Below, in pieces: positions 20,237-27,803 of a stretch of DNA of 27,803 nucleotides. Source of the stretch: Hysterium pulicare CBS 123377 (lineage: Eukaryota > Ascomycota > Dothideomycetes > Hysteriales > Hysteriaceae); assembly GCA_000467715.1 (NCBI GenBank), contig AJFK01000360.1, forward strand, positions 1 through 27,803, given 5' to 3'. A program made the translations under genes and the position numbers. Below the pieces are notes generated by a model. That model saw nothing but the letters and a program-made list of their open reading frames with translations. It made no database searches and was not told where the DNA came from. Position 1 is the stretch's first letter, and the number at the start of each line of letters is the position of its first letter.

Positions 20237-21055
20237 ATGGGTGGAGTCACTGTCAGAGATGTTGAGGTACGCATCACTGAGGACCCTAACAATAATACCG
20301 GAATTGACGATTTTTCCCAGGCACAAAAGTTCATCAACGCATATGCCGCTTTCTTAAAACGGCAGGGAAAACTTCCAATGTACGATTCTTCACTCACTAT
20401 ATCCCTACCACGAAATGACTAAAGTGCTAACATCTTCTAAACAGTCCAGGTTCGTGACGACCCAGCGCGTGTTCAAGCCTGAATCCCGTAAATGGGGGAT
20501 AATTGCACGCTCAGCTTGCTGACCATTTGCGTACCTTATCTACAGGCTGGGTTGATACAGTAAAGACATCTCGTGAGTAGCCTCGAATTCCGAACAACGA
20601 GTTTGGGAGACACGGTGGCTGATGGGAGGAATCAGATTCCAAGGAATTGCCTCCTCAGGACATCGACTGGTTCTACATCCGCGCCGCTTCCGTCGCCCGT
20701 CACGTCTATTTGCGCAAGACCGTCGGTGTTGGCCGTCTACGAAAAGCACATGGGTAAGCACACCTCTTTCATTGTCGTATTGACATCGATCCTAAACCCC
20801 ACCACTTTTCTCAATTTCGCGCTAATACCCACTGCTCCCAGCTCCACCAAGAACCGCGGATCCCGCCCCTCCCACCACGTCGATGCCTCAGGTAGCGTCG
20901 ACCGCAAAGTGATGCAATCGCTCGAGAAGATCGGTGTATTGGAGCAAGACGAGGACAAGGGTGGCCGAAGGATCACACAGGCCGGTCAGCGGGATTTGGA
21001 CCGTATTGCGATGACCACGCTGGAGGCTGAGGAGGAAGATGAGGACGACGAGTAG
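20237..21055 (+). CDS. RPS19: 40S ribosomal protein S19 (eS19)
   Basis: Six exons, join(20237..20266,20321..20379,20445..20449,20546..20572,20636..20753,20842..21055), give 150 residues, the normal length. S19 is needed for 18S rRNA maturation and sits on the head of the small subunit (family knowledge). Landmarks are [78 protein letters not shown], and [17 protein letters not shown] followed by an acidic tail. The conserved IPGW can only be restored by a 5-nt exon (20445-20449) between two introns. Intron 1 is 54 nt and contains no in-frame stop. The gene is convergent with the dehydratase gene. Confidence 0.93.
20445..20449 (+). other. RPS19: 5-nt microexon of RPS19
   Basis: TCCAG, flanked by AACAG upstream and GTTCGT downstream. 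With AT from the previous exon and GC from the next it encodes Ile-Pro-Gly, completing the conserved KLPIPGWVDTV. Without it the frame is lost. Confidence 0.8.
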
Positions 21056-21451
21056 ATATTTGCGTGGTCTCAAGGGTAGATGAATGCTTCCTTAGAGATG
21101 AAATAAAAGGCATTTCATCGGCGGGTTGGCTTCCTTACGGCGCTTTTGTACGCTGGGGTTTTTCATATAGGAATCACATGAAGCATTAACAATTTACAAC
21201 CTTCGAACGAGAATGGGTGACACTGGAGATTGTCGCAGCAAATTGCTCACCAGCTTGATGGTGAGCAGCTAAAAACTACCCAGCTGGCTTCCATGCATTT
21301 GTTCGTACCTGCCACCATAATTGACTGCCATATATCAATGTTGTATCTAGGGATCTAAATCTATTTTCATCCATTGTCTAGCCAACTCTTCCCCTCTAAA
21401 ACCCACCCCATCTACTATTCTTCTTCCCCCCACGTCAATCGCCCATCCTCC
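21056..21451. other. Convergent intergenic region between RPS19 and the dehydratase gene
   Basis: About 0.4 kb containing 3' ends of both flanking genes. No gene, RNA or repeat is recognised. Confidence 0.5.
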
Positions 21452-23614
21452 TCAAAACAAATCCGTCATAGCCCCATGACTAGCATCGCCCACAAGCGCC
21501 GCATACTTCGCCAGAACTCCCCTCGTAACCGTCCTCGTCGGCGCCTTCCAAGCCCTCAGCCTTTCCTTTACTTCTTCCTCACTCACATCCATATCAATCC
21601 GATTCCTCTCCGCATCAATCGTAATAGTATCTCCATCTCTCACAACCGCAAGCGGCCCCCCAACAGCCGCTTCAGGACAAATATGGCCGACGATGAAACC
21701 ATGACTCGCGCCACTGTACCGTCCATCTGTAATCAGCGCGATATTGGTGAGTTTAGCGCCCATGAGCGCGGCGGAGGCTTTGAGTTGTTCGGGCATCCCT
21801 GGGCCGCCTTTAGGTCCTTCATACCGGACGACTAGGACGAGGTTCTCGCCTCTAGGGATTTGACCTGCGTTTAGTGCTGCATCTAGCTGACTTTCTTTAT
21901 CGAAGACTCTCGCTTTGCCGACAAACTTCAGTCCCTCTTTCCCCGTGATCTTAGCCACCGCGCCATCCGGTGCGAGGTTCCCTCTCAAGATCTCAATGTG
22001 TCCAGTGCCTTTTATCGGATTATCTAAACTGCGGATGATTTCTTGACCTTGTTGCAGCGATGGATATGATGATATGTTTTCGGCTAGCGTCTTGCCCGTC
22101 ACGGTCGGTATTGAACCATCCATTAATCCGGCGGCGCAGAGGAGTTTCATGACGGATGGCATACCGCCTATATCGAACAAATCCGCTACGTAAAACTTCC
22201 CACTCGGCGCTAGGTCAGCTATGAATGGGACTTTGTTCGAGACGCGCTGGAAGTCGTCGAGCGTTAGGGGTACGCCTGCTGTTCCCGCCATTGCGAGGAG
22301 GTGAAGAACGGCGTTTGTGCTCCCGCCCAGGATCATCATCATGACGAGGGCATTTTCGAAGGAGGCTTTTGTTAGCAGGGTCGAGGGCCGGATGTTCTTT
22401 TCCATGCAGGTTTTTATGGCGGAGGCGGCACGGACACACTCGCGCATTTTGGCCGGGGAAGTCGCGGGAGTGCAGGATGAGTTTGGGAGAGTGAGGCCCA
22501 TAGCTATCAAAGTTGTCAATAGCGATTTGAGAATGCCTGTTTAGAGATACGCTTACCCTCGATACTCGTTGACATGGTGTTGGCGGTGTACATGCCACCG
22601 CAAGCCCCGGCTCCTGGACATGCATGCTTTTCAATGTCGTCCATAATTTGGTCAGCCGATATATTAGGGTCATGTGTAGACTTTAAGGTCTTGTAGATAT
22701 AAGCACCGTGCGCCTCGTACGCTGAGCTGATATTGATTGGTTTCCTGAGTGTCTCGCTATACCCCGGCTGTATTGAACCACCATAAACCATGATAGATGG
22801 TCGATTGTGGCGTGCAAATGCCATGATGACTCCTGGCATATTCTTATCGCAACCCGGAATGGCAATGCATGCATCGTGGTGTTGAGCACATGTAACCGTT
22901 TCTATACTATCGGCAATGATTTCTCGGGTTTGGAGTGAGAAGCGCATTCCTGTTCAAGGTGTCAGCGTATTGGAAGACTTTCCCAGTGCCGATGCAGGAG
23001 ACATGGTGGGGGTGAAATCCTATCTTACCTTCACCACCCATTGTTATGGCATCTGATACACCAATGGTGTTGTATTGCCAGGCAAGCATGCCTTCCTTCA
23101 GAACCGAATTCTTGACCTCCTTTCCTAGATCCAACACTAGAATTCAAGTTATGGTCAACGGCGTTCTCCCTTCTCTCGTAGGGCGGTTCTATTGACGACA
23201 AATGATATAAGATCGGGCAATCGAGAAAGATCAAGAGGTACTAACAATGCATGCTGTTAAAGTTGTTAGTAAGCTGAAGAGGAATTCGACTCGGGGTGCG
23301 AACTTACTTGCATGGGTTTCCTTCCCACCAAACACTGGCCACTCCTACCTGTGGACTCGTCTTCATGGCGGTCTTGTCTGGTACACCAGCTGCATATAGC
23401 ATCGCCTGTGGTATTCATCAGATTCCACTGGGCGTTCTATACTGCTTCAGTGACTCACCTGTGCTCCTGGAAAGTTATGGCCAGCCGTTATTGTTGACGA
23501 GTATTTGTTCAATGCCGGCTCTCCATCTCTCATAGTTCCATCTGGTAAGTGAGGAAAGTCCAGATAACGCGGCTCTTCTGGTTGTCGTTGCTTCTCGAGG
23601 TTTGAAGGGTCCAT
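21452..23614 (-). CDS. ILV3: Dihydroxy-acid dehydratase (IlvD/Ilv3 family)
   Basis: Six exons, complement(join(21452..22503,22557..22949,23029..23136,23246..23253,23308..23405,23459..23614)), give 604 residues. The enzyme dehydrates dihydroxy-isovalerate and dihydroxy-methylvalerate to 2-keto acids in valine, isoleucine and leucine synthesis. Iron-sulfur cluster cysteines fit C84 (GNPCNMH), C157 (GCDKNMPG) and C240 ([16 protein letters not shown]). [12 protein letters not shown] and [20 protein letters not shown], with the catalytic Ser, are intact. Exon 4 counted from the right end of the protein-coding scheme is preceded by an 8-nt exon (23246-23253) needed to complete NMHLLDLG. The N-terminus ([15 protein letters not shown]) has no obvious mitochondrial presequence, which is odd for a pathway usually mitochondrial. 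It may be a second, cytosolic or diverged isoform, or an upstream exon may be missing. Confidence 0.93.
23246..23253 (-). other. ILV3: 8-nt microexon of the dihydroxy-acid dehydratase gene
   Basis: CATGCATT on the minus strand, preceded by a strong branch/acceptor (TTACTAAC ... TTTAACAG) and followed by the donor GTTAGT. It joins TGC-AA and TG-TTG to give Cys-Asn-Met-His-Leu-Leu, the conserved cluster-binding NPCNMH region. Confidence 0.85.
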
Positions 23615-25654
23615 GTTGGCGATTGGATATCAATTGGCTGGTGTCAGTGTCAATGTTAAAGCAGTCAATTGAAGAAGTACGGGGGGCAAGTGGAGCTTAA
23701 GGATAACAACAGGATCGATTCTATTGCTGAAAGATAGCTCGTTATCTGATGGAGTGGGTTGAGAATGATGAAATCCACGATAGTGGATCAGCAGAAACGA
23801 TCACCCTCATGTCGGGTATCGGTCAGGCTCGATTCCTCGGCCCACATGGGATTCCGCCGATTGTACCCTTTCCAATTCATCATGGCTTGGTGCGCCGTTA
23901 ACCCCACTTCTTCTGGTCACGGCGAGCAGATTGCTGGTGGTATTTCCAACCTGGCTTGCCTCGGGGTAAGTGAAAAGAAGAGGGGTGATTTCCCCACTAC
24001 GCTCGAGAACCACAAGGCCAGAGCAGAGGAAGGAGAGCGGCCAACAAAGCGGCTGCGATTTGACGACAGATTCAAATCAATTGGATGGCTAGAGAAGGAG
24101 TTGCAATGGCGTTGGTCTGGTGCCTCGAAAAATGCCTCTTCAGCGTGTGCACCGCGTGTGGAAGAGCCGGGTCGGGCAAGCCGTCTAACGCAGGGCCGAT
24201 AGCGGGGTTCCAGGAGCCCGGGAGCGAAAGCTTGACCACATTAGGTAGGGCTAACCACGCGGAATGTATTAATCATGGACATCAAACGGGGCTCTATATG
24301 TACTATACATCAATATGTACCTAGGTGGCTCGGTATGGCGCATGGTAGGGTCAAGTCTTTGCTGCTGTTTGAGGTTACTCGGGGGGAAAGCTTCGAATCA
24401 AGAAAGTAGAGAACTAGGATCGCTCTTCTCCAACAACCAAGCATTTCCACGAGGAAGTGGCTTACCTATTCTCTGTCGCTATCATTTGGCCAAATTCTTG
24501 CAGTGAATCTTAGCTTGCAATGCCACGCTGGATGGCCGACGTCTCAGCTGCAACGGGTGGCAGTGAGACTACGGACAACGTGCATTTCGAGCCCGATATC
24601 GCATCTCCCGAAGACGTTATCCGTTCTCAGTCCATTGTGACGGGTTCCTGCATTGTCAAATAGTATGTCCGTTTCATTGAGCTATCACTGACGTAGCCAC
24701 GAAACCTTCCCACATCGGATCTACACAGTGCATAAGGAGTCGCCAGCACCTCGTTCGTGGTATGTCGACGTCCGGGTCTCTGCACCGGTTGGGAGTACAT
24801 CTCGGGCTGTGTCTTATCGGACGTCGAGAGGAAGAGATAGGGAACTCGGTCGTCGAGGAAAGCTAGGACTGGAAGCTGCCGGATGAGCACCCAGATGAGC
24901 TGATGTTCAACTGTCCAGCACGAGCTATGCAGCTTTGGAGATTGGTTGGTCGGTCGCGGACACAAGAACGACTGACGACGTACTAAAGATGTCCATGTGA
25001 GCTGGATGAATTGATGTTCAGCGTAAAAGATGAAATTAGTCCGTCAAGCTGGGACTTGGAGATGGTCGCTGGCGGTGGAAGAGTATTTGTTGGTCTTGAC
25101 AAATCGGTGTTTTCGGCAGGGGTTTCGGGTGATGTCATGGCTTTGCTCAAATTCGCGCCCGAACTGACTCAACACCACGCAGCCTATCCCGAAGTCCAGA
25201 ATAAACTGTGTGGCTGTTATTGGTCTCTGGCCTGTTTGATGCTAATTCCCTCACAATTTCATCAACCCATCGAATCAGTCACGAGTTTCGTTCGATCGTG
25301 CCTACTCTGAGCTGTTTGTTCTTGCCTTTCAATTGATTCATACGGTCAAAGCAAGCTGGCATTGGTCACAACAATGAGGACATGCTCTCTCGTCCCGGGC
25401 ATTTTCAGCGCATCCACGAGGTAATTCTCCTTGTTGCAGTGTCTTTGCTGCTCTCTCCAATCGTGACGGACCGCACCGTGACAGCCGTTTCAGGCACCGT
25501 CGATTTGCTGCCAGACGCGAGTGCACGATTTCCAATTCAACCTTCGATTGGTCGACGCATCCGGGCTGCACTGAGTCCCTTCAAGACACGGCCTGCCACC
25601 TCTCTGCTGCGCGTCCGACGGCATACATTCAAAGCTTTGGCACGAACCACCTCG
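23615..25654. other. 2-kb region without a confident gene
   Basis: Contains the dehydratase promoter on the left and the hydrolase-phosphatase promoter on the right. One stretch at 24520-24662 (+) reads MPRWMADVSAATGG ... SPEDVIRSQSIVTGSCIVK with gene-like composition. Its only in-frame continuation needs an implausibly short 34-nt intron (24663-24696). Other open frames (23759-24202, 25011-25310) show no recognisable motif. An in-frame ATG at 25382 could extend the next gene upstream by 91 residues. Confidence 0.4.
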
Positions 25655-27803
25655 ATGGAGCCTCATTCGCGCCATCAGGTTGGCACGTTTCGCCTTCCAC
25701 AGGCTCTGCTTCTGTTGCTGGGCACCGCTGCAGCGTCACCATCACCCACCGCGGAGTCGCAGCATCTCACCGATCTTTGGCCGTTTGCAACTCTGTCAGA
25801 TATAAAAACTGTCTTCTCGCAGTCGCTGCGTCAACCACTGTCTTTTGTTGGAAGTGGCTTCGGAGACTCTTTGACTTTTGTGGGCATGGTTACGCTGACA
25901 GCACTGTGTGGCCTCATTCCCGCTCTATACTACTGGAGCGCTTCACACCGCAAGAAGAAGAAGCGGATAACGCCAAATGGCTCCATAAATGATGCATCCG
26001 ATTCCAATGGCGTTGGTAAGGCTTTGTTGTCTTGTCCGATCTGCCCATTCCCTGCTCGTTTCATGTGACCTTATCACAACATCAACACAACCTTATCTCG
26101 GGCATCTTTCCCAATCTCTCCATTTCAAATCCTTCACATGCGTTTGTAACTTTGCTAATACTCTCAATAGATGCTGTAACCACTGATCCTGGCCTTCTGA
26201 AGAAACACTCCACTATCAGAGCCTATACTGTGCCAACTACTGGTTTCAAGTATCCAGCAATCCGCACCTTTTATCGTCCTCACCCGCAAGGTGACAAGCT
26301 TCCGACTGAGCCCAGCCCTGTCCCATTATTGGTATTTATCCATGGACTTGGTGGATCCGTCGCCCAGTTCCACCCACTGCTAGTCAGTCTGGTCAACCTC
26401 GCTTCCTGTTTGAGTATCGATTTCCCTGGCTGCGGTACGTCCGAATTCGAACCTACCAACTGGGAAGCATATACCACGGAGTCTCTCGTCCGCTTGCTTG
26501 CAGTCGTTATCGAAACCCACCGAGATGCAGGACAAGGCATCATCCTCATCGGCCATAGCATGGGCTGTTCAATAGCAGCCCTGCTATCGTCGTCGAGCTC
26601 GCCATATGCAAACCTCTTATCCGAACACGTCCTCGGCCTTATCGCTATCTGTCCGCAGGCGGCCCCACCTAGCAAGGAAAAGGTCGCCGAGTTCAAGAAG
26701 CTTTTGGCCATCCCAGGTCCTATCTTTGACCTATGGCGGAGGTGGGATCGAAGAGGAGGAATCAACAGTGCTAGCGTGGCGCGTTTTGTCGGGCCCGATG
26801 CTGAACCCGAAACGAAAAAGCTTCAGGTTCGGTTCAATGAGCAAAGTAAGACCGCAGTGTGGAGACGAATGGCTCGCGGGTGCCTTCCTGATTATTCCAA
26901 CGGATCTCCTCATGGTGGTCTCCCAGGGGGAGATGTTTGGTCTGGTCTCGATCTCCCTGTCTTCCTCGCGGCGGGCGAAGCAGACACCACCACACCACCT
27001 GCTGAACTTCGGAAGATCCAAGAATTTCTTGGCAAAGACGTCCGCAACAGTAAAACAGCCACAGATACTATCCCAGATTCGGCCGCCCCGATAGACTCCA
27101 GCTTATCTAACCCTGACTGGCTTGAGAAGAAACATCAAGACTCCAGCATCGAGACATCCGATCTCCCTGCCCTGCGTGATGCCACGAACTCAACTTCATC
27201 TTTGCCTTCTCCGGCCGACGAAGATACTACTAATACCGACATGGATCCTGCTATAACCATCAGCCCTATTTCAACCGCTCATGTACCGGAACCTTTACCA
27301 CGACGTCTCGTGCTCAAGACTACTATACTTCCCAAACCCGCTTCTCATGCCCTTCTCTATGCACCTGCCAGTTCCCGGACTCTTGCCGGCTTAATAGGAG
27401 CTTTCCTCGCCACTTATGTCGATGCCAGGCTCTCCCTAGGCTGGCAGCTCCAGTACCTTACGACCGAGGGCAAATGGGACGTCAAGAACCTTGCTAAATG
27501 GCAAGCCGTCCAACCCGTATCAACTCCAATCGCCGGCGTATTTCGCGCCATGAAGACTCTGCGTGAAGTAGACGAGCAACATTGTCCCAAGATCTTCGTT
27601 AAACAATGGAAAGGCAAAATCAAAGCCGTGGTAGACATCAGCCACGAGAGTCCTGTTTATGACCCTACAGGACTAGAAGTAGGTGGGATCGCCTACCATA
27701 AGTTTCCTACGGTCAGCAAATTGCCACCTACGGTAGATGAAGTCACAGCCTTTATTGCACTCATCGACAAGTTGAGAGTCGAGCCAGCGACAGCGGCTCC
27801 AGA
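25655..27803 (+). CDS. Membrane-anchored alpha/beta-hydrolase fused to a phosphatase-like domain (3' end outside window)
   Basis: Two exons, join(25655..26015,26171..27803), with a 155-nt intron. The frame is still open at the right edge, giving at least 664 residues. A transmembrane helix (~73-94) is followed by a KKKKR stop-transfer cluster. The hydrolase domain shows FIHGLGG (~177-182), nucleophile elbow GHSMG with Ser250, an acid candidate Asp392 (AGEADTTTPP) and His513 (PASHALLYAP). A ~90-residue low-complexity insert separates the acid and His. Beyond it, VVDISHESPVYDP and VGGIAYHKFPTVSKLPP match the region upstream of the P-loop in dual-specificity-type phosphatases; the CxxxxxR loop itself would lie past the window. 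Hydrolase-phosphatase fusions of this type occur in ascomycetes. The substrate is unknown. An ATG at 25382 is an alternative start. Confidence 0.82.

Noticed and set aside
21374-21835. 153-residue plus-strand open frame
   Set aside because: Antisense to the C-terminal part of dihydroxy-acid dehydratase and low-complexity in composition.
22215-22673. 152-residue minus-strand open frame with many Arg and Pro
   Set aside because: Out-of-frame reading of the dehydratase exons; it crosses a verified intron.
24230-24320. Possible tRNA-like sequence around GGCTAACCACGCGG
   Set aside because: No matching B box and no cloverleaf pairing could be drawn.

Overview
The window reads as a stretch of nuclear chromosome from a filamentous ascomycete (Pezizomycotina). 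Genes are separate rather than in operons. They carry short introns, mostly 46-112 nt, with GTANGT-type donors and CTRAC/CTAAC-like branch sites. The recognisable proteins are fungal. The tandem F-box-like family with a conserved SW(N/K)KAYS block suggests a Leotiomycete-like lineage, but that is a weak inference from memory of similar proteins. I reconstructed all exon joins by hand, from splice signals, frame and conserved residues.

Layout. The left third (1-5.4 kb) looks accessory. It holds an F-box protein (+), a decayed flavin-monooxygenase fragment (-), a secreted alpha/beta-hydrolase (-) and a secreted tyrosinase-like protein (-) that appears to lack three of its six copper-binding histidines. 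Ribosomal protein L23 (uL14) lies at 6.4-7.1 kb on +. From 7.7 to 11.0 kb there are two tandem paralogues of an F-box-like fungal family on -, one of them broken by an in-frame TGA. After a 1.5 kb stretch with no recognisable gene come a mitochondrial-type malic enzyme (+, eight exons), a secreted protein with several dibasic sites and a Cys-rich tail (+), and a Pro/Gly-rich protein (+). Next are a GNAT acetyltransferase gene (-) with an early in-frame TAG, ribosomal protein S19 (+), dihydroxy-acid dehydratase (-), about 2 kb without a confident gene, and a membrane-anchored alpha/beta-hydrolase fused to a phosphatase-like domain (+) that runs off the right edge.

How the genes relate. No pathway unites the window. 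Housekeeping genes (two ribosomal proteins, malic enzyme, branched-chain amino-acid synthesis) are interleaved with lineage-specific or decaying genes. The left end and position ~19.85 kb carry the same ~77-bp sequence in opposite orientation, so a dispersed repeat brackets about 19.8 kb. The most notable observations are the copper-site losses in the tyrosinase-like protein, a 5-nt microexon in RPS19, an 8-nt microexon in the dehydratase gene, two independent Trp-to-stop changes in otherwise intact reading frames, and the inverted repeat pair.
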